The position numbers were made by a program, and so were the translations under genes. This document shows, one piece after another, positions 8,214 through 16,368 of a stretch of 64,000 bases of DNA (positions are counted from its first letter, which is position 1; each line of letters starts with the position of its first letter). The stretch spans positions 1,736,001-1,800,000 of the forward strand of contig NZ_JBFNXW010000001.1 of assembly GCF_040811775.1 (NCBI RefSeq). Direction: 5' to 3'. This DNA comes from Balneola sp. MJW-20. Lineage in GTDB: Bacteria; Bacteroidota; Rhodothermia; Balneolales; Balneolaceae. Below the pieces are notes generated by a model that saw only the letters and a program-made list of their open reading frames with translations, was not told the origin of the DNA and ran no database searches.

Positions 8214-10493
8214 ATGAAATCAATAGTCTGCTTAGTACTCCTGCCTGGATTATTGTATTTGGCATCGTGTAGCACCCGGTCAACTGATTTCTTCATGCTT
8301 GAAGTATTAGTGTTACCGGCCGAAGCAGGATCCGTAACCCCTTCTAACGGGCAATATGATGAAGGTGAAATAGTCAGACTTACATCACGCTCTAATGAAG
8401 GATGGGCATTCGAGAAATGGTCAGGTGATGTGGTCAGCACCAAGAATCCTGTCACAATTACCATGGATTCCGATAAATCTGTGTCAGCCCATTTTGTTAA
8501 AAAGGAGTACCCGCTTCATATTACGATCATCGGAGAGGGTACCGTAAGTGAGCAAATAATCAGATCTAAGGTTAGTGATTATCAATACGGAACCATTGTA
8601 AAGTTAGTACCAAAACCCTCGGATGGCTGGAAGTTTCATGATTGGAGCGGAGATATTACCTCTACAAACGACACACTCCAAGTTACCATAGTACATGAGA
8701 TAAATCTGACTCTTACTTTCACAAAAAACTCTTTCAAACTCCACTCTAATGGTATTACGGTCATGTGTCCTGATTCAAAACCGGGTGATAAGGGGATTGT
8801 AGACGGTATATTGTTCGAGTCCGTGGACCGGAACTTACTGATACAGCGAAGAGAACAGGGAGCCGACCTGACCAGAGTATGCACCTCTCTGGTTACCGAC
8901 ATGGGTGAAATATTTCGGGAAAGTACTTTTAATCAACCCATCGATCATTGGGATGTGAGTAATGTTACTTCCATGGACTACATGTTTAAGGTGAGTCATT
9001 TCAATCAGCCCATCGGGTACTGGGATGTTTCTAATGTTACCTCCATGAGACACATGTTTCAGGAAAGCTACTTCAATCAGCATATTGGTGTCTGGGACGT
9101 CTCAAACGTCTTGGATATGGCGGCCATGTTTAGGTTCAACGCGCGTTTTAATAAGCCCATCAGCAGCTGGAACGTCTCTAAAGTCAATAATATGTCATTT
9201 ATGTTCGAGGCAACCACCTTCAATCAACCTTTAGACGACTGGGATGTGAGTAGCGTGACCACAATGCAAGGGATGTTTCATTTATCAAGATTCAATCAGC
9301 CTATAGGTGTCTGGAATGTCAGTAATGTAAGGAATATGAGCGCTATGTTTGGAAGAAGCCTTTTCAATCAACCCATCGGAAACTGGGAGGTTTCCAAGGT
9401 AAATGATCTGTCAGAAATGTTTTATATGAGTCCATTCAATCAGCCAATCGGTAACTGGGATGTGGGTAATGTTACTGATATGAGTGGAATATTTTATGAA
9501 TCCCATTTCAATCAACCTATTCATAGCTGGGATGTCAGCAGTGTAACTGACATGCATGCTATGTTTGCAAGAACTCCTTTTAATCAACCCATCGGAAACT
9601 GGGATGTGAGTAATGTTACTATTATGGAAAACATGTTCAGACAAAGCTCTTTCAATCAACCTATTAGCAACTGGGATATTAGCAGCGTCGTATCTACATA
9701 TGCCATGTTTTCACAAGCTCCATTTGATCATCCTATTGGTAGCTGGGATGTGAGTAATGTGATTAATATGAGTGGAATGTTTTATGGCTCCTATTTTAAT
9801 CAACCCATTGGAGACTGGAATGTTAGCAACGTGACCAGTATGAGATATATGTTTACCTATTCTCAATTCAATCAACCTATTAGAGACTGGGATGTCAGCA
9901 ATGTATACAGTATGAGTAGAATGTTTTCCGGCTCCTCCTTTGATCAGCCTATCGCTACATGGAATGTGGGTAATGTAACTGACATGAAAGAAATGTTCAG
10001 AGAGAGCTCATTCAACCATCCCATCGGGAGCTGGAATGTCAGCAATGTAAAAACCATGCAGGGCATGTTTTATGGTTCCTATTTCAATCAGCCTATCGGT
10101 ACATGGGATGTGGGTAATGTAACTGACATGAAAGAAATGTTCAGAGAGAGCTCATTCAACCATCCCGTCGGGAGCTGGGATGTCAGCAATGTTAAAACCA
10201 TGCAGGGTATGTTTTCCGGTTCCTCCTTTAAACAGCCCATCGCTACATGGGATGTGGGTAATGTGGCAGATATGAGTGCTATGTTTTTCGCCGCTCCGTT
10301 TAATCAACCTATAGGCGACTGGGATGTGAGCAGTGTAACCAAAATGGATTACATGTTCACTAATTCTGCATTCAACCAACCTATAAACACCTGGTGTGTT
10401 GAGCTGATCACCTCTGAACCGGATAATTTCTCAACCGGCAGCCCGCTTCTACAGAAACATAAACCTATATGGGGTACCTGCCCGGCAAATTGA
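8214..10493 (+). CDS. BspA-type (DUF285) repeat surface lipoprotein
   Basis: The 759-residue protein has a lipoprotein signal (LASC, Cys19). Two InlB B-type repeats follow (about 30-95 and 97-165, each with a GW.F..WSGD core), then a linker and 21 tandem 24-residue repeats to near the C-terminus. The repeat consensus is [20 protein letters not shown] plus four variable residues. The last copy is degenerate and contains a cysteine pair with the tail. These repeats form a leucine-rich-repeat-like solenoid found in Mycoplasma lipoproteins and BspA adhesins. It is probably surface-exposed and binds a host, prey or matrix ligand. Two neighbouring repeats near 9967-10210 are almost identical in DNA, which indicates recent expansion. 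Confidence 0.85.
   Translation: [759 protein letters not shown]
9967..10210 (+). repeat. Recent 144-bp duplication inside the repeat lipoprotein
   Basis: The sequence from 9967 recurs at 10111, offset by exactly 144 bp (two 24-codon repeats). The first 60 or more bases match exactly and only a few differences follow. Other repeat units in the gene differ much more, so this pair arose late, probably by slippage or unequal recombination. Confidence 0.75.
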
Positions 10494-11033
10494 ATTGTTC
10501 TAATCTATCACCATAATGAATGGGTACAAATCACATTTAAAAGATTAGCTGGAATGAGGCTTTTGACTTAGGGTTTAAGACAAATCATTGGCCTAAAAAG
10601 CAGACAAAACCTAAAAAACTTCGGATAAACAAAAAGTGGGATTATAAGTAATAGAGTAGGGTTGTGCTTCTGAAGTTAAGTTGACTAAACCGATATAAAT
10701 GACTTAGAAAGTAATACTGATATTTTAATCTACCTGGATTGATTCAGAAAAGTGCACAGATTGACATAATACTGAATTACGCGACAATCAGTTTGCACAT
10801 ATGCAACACTTAACTTGTATAAAGGCATATAATCGCGTGACCTTAGAAATCGGATTAAAAATTTAGCAAGTCATCCTGATATTAATTAAGGTAATATAAG
10901 GGATGCCTTAGGCGCAAAGTTGGATAGATGGGAAAATATATCTTTGTGTTTGGTATTAAATTCCCAGCTCTGAATCATTTATAAGACTCAACTTAACGTC
11001 ACTCAATTAAAAAGGTCATATATCATTATTGAT
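10494..11033. other. 540-bp intergenic stretch with no recognised feature
   Basis: No coding frame, tRNA or clear hairpin with a T-run was seen. It is A+T-rich and lies between two plus-strand cargo genes. It presumably holds the promoter of the HNH gene and possibly decayed sequence. Confidence 0.4.
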
Positions 11034-11918
11034 ATGAAAAAAGGGGAAACTAAATGTTCATTTTGTGATAGTCATGCAGATAGCAAAGAGCATATAATCC
11101 CGCGATGGCTCCAAAAGCATTTTAATTTAAAAGACCAACAAATGCATTTATGGAATGGAACTAAATTAAAATATTCTCAAGGTCTCATTCCTGCATGCAA
11201 ATACTGTAATTCTGAGAGATTTTCTAAGCTCGAAAATAAGGTAAGGAAAGAAGAAGCCTCTTTACAAGAATATTACTTATGGGCTCTCAAAATTCGCTAT
11301 GGTTTAGCTTTAAAGGATTCCAGTTTAAAGTTTGATAGAAAGGATCCAAATTCTGAAAATTTAATTTCAAAGTTTGAAGTAAATTATGGCTCCACGTTCA
11401 TAAAATCTGCCTTAAAAGCACTTGATAATCCATCATTTCAATTTAAACCAAATCCATTCGGTTCAGTTTTCTTTTTTGAACAAGCAGATGATATTAATGA
11501 GAATTTTAATATGATAGATGTTCCGCCACCATATTGGGCATTAAGTATAACACTTCCCTCAAATAAAATATTGATGGTATTATTTGCTGATAGGGGTATT
11601 GTTAAGAAGTGTTTCTCTAAACAAAAGGAGAATGAAATTTCTAATGATATCCTGAATAATGGGAGCCATAGTTTAAATCCAATTACTTTCTCCATCTTAA
11701 CCACTCAGAATCATTTGAAAATAAAATCAGATATACGTTTTACGGAGAATGGTATATTTGCAGAAAGGATCCCCAAACGAATAAAAATTAGAAAGCAACA
11801 AATCCAATGGTATTATGAAATTGCATATCATTGTGGATTAAATAATGCATTTGCAAAAAAGGTTTATGAGTACCATAAAGACAAGTATCAAAATCTAAGA
11901 TCAATAAGATGTGCCTGA
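11034..11918 (+). CDS. HNH-type nuclease-like protein
   Basis: The 294-residue protein opens with CSFC (Cys8, Cys11), then EHIIPRWL (His20) and ACKYCNSERFSKLE (Cys55, Cys58, Asn59). This is the treble-clef zinc site and EHI.P...CN layout of HNH endonucleases in mobile and defence loci. The remaining 220 residues are unrecognised and contain no second nuclease motif. It lies 38 bp before another plus-strand gene. A role in defence or element maintenance is plausible; target specificity cannot be read from the sequence. Confidence 0.65.
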   Translation: MKKGETKCSFCDSHADSKEHIIPRWLQKHFNLKDQQMHLWNGTKLKYSQGLIPACKYCNSERFSKLENKVRKEEASLQEYYLWALKIRYGLALKDSSLKFDRKDPNSENLISKFEVNYGSTFIKSALKALDNPSFQFKPNPFGSVFFFEQADDINENFNMIDVPPPYWALSITLPSNKILMVLFADRGIVKKCFSKQKENEISNDILNNGSHSLNPITFSILTTQNHLKIKSDIRFTENGIFAERIPKRIKIRKQQIQWYYEIAYHCGLNNAFAKKVYEYHKDKYQNLRSIRCA

Positions 11919-11956
11919 CAACTTACTAACTGAACAAGTTAGATAATCTTACTTGT

Positions 11957-12322
11957 ATGACCCAACTACCACAGCCAATCTGGAACCAAATAGCTTTCGA
12001 GTATCAACTTGAGACACAATGGGCAAAAGATCGCTTTCGAATGAACGAGGATGAGATATCCGAAACTTTAGATACGGAAGCCAAGAAGCTTTCCTTACAG
12101 GGATACTCAAATAAGGCCATTTTAGCTTATCAAACTATTTTACCTTTTTATCTTGAAAAGAAGGCAATACACGATTTTTTTATGAAGGATAATGATCCAG
12201 AAATAATAAAAATGATACCTCTACCCAATTCGCTTCACGAAGCACGTTTAATAGTTGAAGCCGAATACTGGTTGACAGAAAATGACCAAGATCAATTTAT
12301 TGATCTACTTTCCTCCCATTAA
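11957..12322 (+). CDS. Hypothetical acidic protein next to the HNH gene
   Basis: The 121-residue protein is rich in Glu/Asp and predicted helical, with no signal peptide or metal motif. It is not recognised. It follows the HNH gene by 38 bp on the same strand, so it may be a partner or antidote of that nuclease, or independent cargo. Confidence 0.55.
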   Translation: MTQLPQPIWNQIAFEYQLETQWAKDRFRMNEDEISETLDTEAKKLSLQGYSNKAILAYQTILPFYLEKKAIHDFFMKDNDPEIIKMIPLPNSLHEARLIVEAEYWLTENDQDQFIDLLSSH

Positions 12323-12524
12323 TAAACACTTAATCATATGGAAAACACTTAGTGATATTTTGATAGGCTTAGTAAGATACCTCATTCACCATTGTAATAA
12401 ATTAACGTCCGAGTAGATATTCTCAATCTCTTGCTTAATTGTGAGTTTCACATCAGATAAATAAAGGCACTGCTTTTTCCAGTATAATATTGGTCTTTTC
12501 AATTTTAGTTTATCAAGTAGATAA

Positions 12525-12857
12525 CTAATTCCACCAAACCGCATACCCTTTTGACTGTAGGTTCTCAGCTACCTCTTGCTCGAGTTGCTCAGCTTCTTCA
12601 CGGGTATCCACAGTTGGTATTTTCTTGAAGAGCCTCCACCTTAGATACTTTCCATATTTATGAACTTTCCTACTGGAAAATTTACCGCCCGCCATATGCT
12701 GTTTAAATCTAACTTTTGGGTCTTTGGTAGTCTGACCCACATATAAACATGGTTTACCATGTTGATGATTTGGGTTTCGATCCCGAAAGTCACGCCTGTC
12801 CAAGATAGAGTCATCAAGCGCAATGATGTAGATTTGATATTTATACTTATCACTCAA
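12525..12857 (-). CDS. GIY-YIG-like nuclease domain protein
   Basis: The 110-residue protein starts with YQIYIIAL (GIY-like strand), then LYVGQT (YIG-like, 38-43), an Arg at 50, His54 in FKQHMAG, and a late Glu in EEAEQLEQEV. These fit the order of GIY-YIG catalytic positions, with a long insertion between the two strand motifs. It closely follows a family of small proteins with PCLYVG.T and R..YG.YLR. Those are predicted nucleases of unknown target. Confidence 0.65.
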   Translation of the reverse strand: MSDKYKYQIYIIALDDSILDRRDFRDRNPNHQHGKPCLYVGQTTKDPKVRFKQHMAGGKFSSRKVHKYGKYLRWRLFKKIPTVDTREEAEQLEQEVAENLQSKGYAVWWN

Positions 12858-12934
12858 AGCTAATTTTTGTGGACTTTATGATAATTCAATAGCTCAGATA
12901 AATATGACCAAACACTTTATTTATACCTTTTAAA

Positions 12935-13411
12935 TTATTCCTTATTGATCCGATTACCTTCTAAATCATAAAATTTTGGGAGAATTTCACCCATATTGAA
13001 GCTTACATTCAATTCACTTTGGATAACCCTTCCACCACACTCTCTGTGCTCGATACCTTTATCAATTTCTTCTTTAGTTAAGAGAATAATTTCTGATCCT
13101 CCGCACTCCAGGCATTTCGCTCCGGTTTTTCTACCACAAAGCAGCTTTTTTAATTGTTTCATCTCCATGTATTGCTCTTCAATCATAAATGGAAACTTTG
13201 GTTCGCCGTGCAATTTAGCCTTAATTCTATTTAGACTCTGCTCGTCTGGTAGGTTCTCTATAGCTACTATTGTATTGCAATCATAACATAATCCTGGTGA
13301 CCATCTTAATCGCACTTCATTCTCACTATATAAGTAATAACGCGGTCCCCAAGTTGAAGTAGTTGTTCCAGAAAAACCGCATTTGCTACAACTGTATTTT
13401 GTAGGTCTCAT
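12935..13411 (-). CDS. Zinc-ribbon hypothetical protein
   Basis: The 158-residue protein has three CxxC pairs: Cys8/Cys11, Cys42/Cys45 and Cys100/Cys103, plus Cys92 and a late HRECGG. The first two pairs would build one ribbon and the others a second. No catalytic motif is seen. It lies upstream of the GIY-YIG gene on the same strand, 77 bp apart, and could be co-expressed with it. Confidence 0.6.
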   Translation of the reverse strand: MRPTKYSCSKCGFSGTTTSTWGPRYYLYSENEVRLRWSPGLCYDCNTIVAIENLPDEQSLNRIKAKLHGEPKFPFMIEEQYMEMKQLKKLLCGRKTGAKCLECGGSEIILLTKEEIDKGIEHRECGGRVIQSELNVSFNMGEILPKFYDLEGNRINKE

Positions 13412-13536
13412 TTCGGCAGTATTAGCAGAATTCTAACTAATTTTTCGAGTAATTTATAAATGCCAAATATTATAATTTAACACCCTGTTATAAACTTTTG
13501 TATTTTATTTTTATAAACTTAAATTAATATTTATAA

Positions 13537-14052
13537 ATGAAGCTTTTGTATTTAATAACTGTTTTCACATTATTGTCACAAATTGCAAGTGCTCAAGAAT
13601 TATTTGAAGTAAACAAAACCTATCAAAGTAATCGACATTCATATTCTATCACGGTTCCTAAAAGCTTTGAGCAGTCTGATGCGAATAGGGCAAACATTGA
13701 TCTAAAATTCGTTGACAAGTTTGGTTCATCGATAATGGTCAATGTAACACCACGGCAAGATCAAGAATATGGAATCACAGCTCACGATTATACTGAGGAC
13801 TTGTTTGAAAATTCTATTCGGCAATTTTCCCCTAACTATGATATTGTAAGAAGTGAAAAGATTATTATAAGTGGTCAAAAAGCATTTATTGTCGAATCTA
13901 AAGGAAGTCATCCGGATTTACGCACGATGGAATGCCACCTTTTTTACAATGATAAAGCCTATGTTATAACAAATATTGCCCCAACTACAAGGTACTCAAG
14001 ATATCGAAACCTTTTTCATAAGGTTATAACTTCATTGGATCTGATGAAGTAA
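13537..14052 (+). CDS. Secreted PsbP/DcrB-like protein
   Basis: The 171-residue protein has a signal peptide (1-19, ASAQ). The mature domain has HSYSITVPKSF at its start, a central GQKAFIV strand and a final YRNLFHKVITSLDL helix. This is the order seen in PsbP/DcrB (DUF1795-like) alpha/beta proteins. Function is unknown. A second protein of the same kind, a lipoprotein, is at 15296-15838, so the two bracket the membrane/J-domain operon. Confidence 0.6.
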   Translation: MKLLYLITVFTLLSQIASAQELFEVNKTYQSNRHSYSITVPKSFEQSDANRANIDLKFVDKFGSSIMVNVTPRQDQEYGITAHDYTEDLFENSIRQFSPNYDIVRSEKIIISGQKAFIVESKGSHPDLRTMECHLFYNDKAYVITNIAPTTRYSRYRNLFHKVITSLDLMK

Positions 14053-14078
14053 TAGCATTGTAATTTTTTCAACAAACT

Positions 14079-14279
14079 TTAAGCATTACTATTATTTTCC
14101 CACTCGCTTTTTGCAGCTTCTTCTTCTTTTTTCTTATTAGCCCGACTAATCAAAAAAGCTCCTAATACCACAAAAGCTAAGCCTGAGAGTGTTGTATCAG
14201 CTCCTCCCATAGCGCCAATTATTGCACCAAGGGTAGATAATATTCCGAGTACTAATATTACAATTCCTGTTGTTTTCAT
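14079..14279 (-). CDS. Small membrane protein, two predicted helices
   Basis: The 66-residue protein has hydrophobic segments at about 5-24 and 30-46, followed by a charged tail (KKKEEE...). It is Gly-rich in the membrane part. It is the last gene of a five-gene minus-strand operon and starts 2 bp past the previous stop. No family is recognised. Confidence 0.55.
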   Translation of the reverse strand: MKTTGIVILVLGILSTLGAIIGAMGGADTTLSGLAFVVLGAFLISRANKKKEEEAAKSEWENNSNA

Positions 14280-14281
14280 AT

Positions 14282-14476
14282 TCAGTTATCCTTTTTAATA
14301 TCGACGAATTCAACTTCTTCTTCCTTCTTAGAAAAAAGAATGATTATTAGACCTATTATGGGAGTTAAAAATAGACATAACATAAAACTCCAACCGTACC
14401 CAATCTTCCTATCCTTACCTAATAATGCTACCAATCCTGAGATGATTATTCCAATTACTAATGGTAAAAGTTCCAT
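14282..14476 (-). CDS. Small membrane protein, two predicted helices
   Basis: The 64-residue protein has hydrophobic segments at about 3-20 and 29-48, with a polar KDRKIGYGW loop and an acidic tail. The shape recalls small superinfection-immunity-like or phospholipase D N-terminal-like membrane proteins, but the match is too weak to assign. It lies between the J-domain gene and another two-helix protein. Confidence 0.55.
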   Translation of the reverse strand: MELLPLVIGIIISGLVALLGKDRKIGYGWSFMLCLFLTPIIGLIIILFSKKEEEVEFVDIKKDN

Positions 14477-14486
14477 AGTTTGATGT

Positions 14487-14867
14487 TTAAAATTTAATAT
14501 TTAGTTCTGCGATTGCTTTTTCTTTTAATTCACCCAACCTTTTGATATTATTTTTGTTCCTTGTTATTTCTTGAAACAAGTGGGATGCTATTTGATTCTT
14601 TTTATCATCCGAGGCAAATCGATCTGGATGACACTTAACTTTTAAACTGTCGTATAATTTTGAGGCGTTAAAAGAACTGTTGATTATATTTCCAAAATCT
14701 ACTTTGCTGTCAATAGCCTCAGACCTAAATTTTTCATCTTCAGTGCTATGTTCCCACAAATATGATTGAGCAATCAAATATGTCAATACTATAAACTCAA
14801 CTAATGCGACCCAAAACCATAAGTTAATCTCGTAGTTTAAAAGTAGTACTTGTTCGCTGTTCGGCAT
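14487..14867 (-). CDS. Membrane-anchored J-domain-like protein
   Basis: In this 126-residue protein a transmembrane helix (about 15-34) precedes a cytoplasmic helical domain. LYDSLKVKCHPDRFASDDKK contains the HPD tripeptide (80-82) that in J-domains stimulates DnaK. The flanking helices (NASKLYDSLKVKC before, ASHLFQEITRNKNNIKRLGEL after) have J-domain spacing. The usual YxxLG start of a J-domain is absent, so it may be degenerate. It sits in an operon of small membrane proteins and could recruit host Hsp70 to the membrane. Confidence 0.6.
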   Translation of the reverse strand: MPNSEQVLLLNYEINLWFWVALVEFIVLTYLIAQSYLWEHSTEDEKFRSEAIDSKVDFGNIINSSFNASKLYDSLKVKCHPDRFASDDKKNQIASHLFQEITRNKNNIKRLGELKEKAIAELNIKF

Positions 14868-14900
14868 GTATTTATTATTTATGGGGTGAAAATATACTAA

Positions 14901-15293
14901 TTACGATCCGGGCAATGATAAGTGGTCTTTAAGTTGCCATCTACATCCATATGAACCTTTATCACCATGTATTTCTAAGGTATCCCAACCCAAAACAATT
15001 AATTTCCTTACCAAAATCTCATCGTCGAGTATAACTTTTCCTATTTGGATAATTTCATCTTTTGCTAAAGGCCTTCCTGAAAATGCCTGTATTCTAAAAC
15101 CAGAATACAACCAATGAGAAAATTGATGATTATACTTTTTCTCACCCTTTGATACTTTTGCTTTTAGTAGAGTTGGGGCTATACCTAAAACAAAAGAGCT
15201 TTTTGCTGAGTCGTTAAAGTTTCGAATTAACTTGCTCCTCTCGCTTCTCTCTTTAAACCAATCAAGAATATTGTTCCACGTATTTATAGGCAT
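14901..15293 (-). CDS. Hypothetical protein of the J-domain operon
   Basis: The 130-residue soluble protein has no signal peptide. Its helical N-terminus contains WNNILDWFKERSERSKLIRNF and its C-terminal half is more beta-rich, ending in a CRWQL strand. No family is recognised. It lies between the lipoprotein (2 bp) and J-domain genes (33 bp), which suggests a shared complex. Confidence 0.55.
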   Translation of the reverse strand: MPINTWNNILDWFKERSERSKLIRNFNDSAKSSFVLGIAPTLLKAKVSKGEKKYNHQFSHWLYSGFRIQAFSGRPLAKDEIIQIGKVILDDEILVRKLIVLGWDTLEIHGDKGSYGCRWQLKDHLSLPGS

Positions 15294-15295
15294 AT

Positions 15296-15838
15296 TTATA
15301 CTTCAGAAAAGGAATTAAAAATTACATTCATATTATCTTGATGCCTGGTTTTGTATCGATTAAGAGTCCAAACATGAACCTGGTAATAGTCTTTTTCTCC
15401 TTCGTATACTCTTATCTGGTAAGAAATATCTACCCCTTCAAAAATTCCATGATAGGTAACATGTTTTGATTGTAGACCATTTATAGTTTTACTATTGACT
15501 TCTGATACTTTTTTAAAATCTGACCTGCTCTCTAAGTCCTCAAACACTAATTCAGCATAACCATTAATATCAAAACTGTAGTACTCCTCTAAATTATTAT
15601 CCACTATTGCATTATTGACATCAATAATTGGTTCGTCAATGACCATCGTATAAAATTCCTGCCGTAAATGATAATACTCCAATGACGCTTCTGGATTCAG
15701 GTCATTAGATTTATTTAAAAAAGCAGGTATAGAAATTTTAAATTTACCATCTGCAGTTATTTCCTTATACCCCTTTTCAAGTGAACATGACACAACCAAT
15801 AATGAGAGTGTGAGTAAGTATGCAATTTTATGCATCAT
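15296..15838 (-). CDS. PsbP/DcrB-like lipoprotein
   Basis: The 180-residue protein has a lipobox (VVSC; Cys18). The mature part follows the PsbP/DcrB-type order: DGKFKISIPAFL at the start, GLQSKHVTYHG in the middle and a final NMNVIFNSF helix. It is the first gene of the operon that continues with an unknown protein, the J-domain protein and two small membrane proteins. It probably sits in the periplasm, facing the membrane proteins below it. Confidence 0.6.
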   Translation of the reverse strand: MMHKIAYLLTLSLLVVSCSLEKGYKEITADGKFKISIPAFLNKSNDLNPEASLEYYHLRQEFYTMVIDEPIIDVNNAIVDNNLEEYYSFDINGYAELVFEDLESRSDFKKVSEVNSKTINGLQSKHVTYHGIFEGVDISYQIRVYEGEKDYYQVHVWTLNRYKTRHQDNMNVIFNSFSEV

Positions 15839-16050
15839 AGTAGTTATGTATTTAATTTTACTGCCTAAATACTAATTAAAATCAAATACATAATAAAATT
15901 ATAATATTTTATACTTAACTCATTGTTTTATAAATGATAAATCTACAGTATTCGCATAACGAACTTTAGGGTTCGCGGTAACAATGAATTGACTAAAATC
16001 TTGTTACATAATTACCACTTGTGAGCCGTGATATGGCTATAGATGCATTT

Positions 16051-16248
16051 TCAGAATGACCTAATGTCTTCTTTCACAAACACATCATCTGAAAGAATTG
16101 CCCTCAAAGCAAGAACAATGCAAAAAATTGATAGTAAACCATAGGTAAATGATTCTTCATTGATAGACTTAAGTGCCAAGTACAAGAAAGGACTAAAAAG
16201 TGCTATATATAAATGTATCGACATGAGTGTATCTAAAACTTTTTTCAT
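16051..16248 (-). CDS. Small membrane protein
   Basis: The 65-residue protein has two hydrophobic segments (about 10-26 and 35-51) and a charged tail. It is unrecognised. It lies alone between the five-gene operon and the integrase, on the same strand. Confidence 0.45.
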   Translation of the reverse strand: MKKVLDTLMSIHLYIALFSPFLYLALKSINEESFTYGLLSIFCIVLALRAILSDDVFVKEDIRSF

Positions 16249-16368
16249 TTAATTCCCCGATTAAGATTTCTTCTCTCAGTTTCTATCAAACAAACATCGA
16301 ATACGTGTTTTGACAAGTGTAAATACTCAGCATGAATTTTTTGTGTAGATAATATGCTTTGGAATCCC

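Noticed and set aside
8900..10400. CRISPR-like direct repeats
   Set aside because: The 72-bp periodicity is in frame and encodes 24-residue DUF285 repeats in one long reading frame. There are no conserved DNA repeats with unique spacers and no cas genes.
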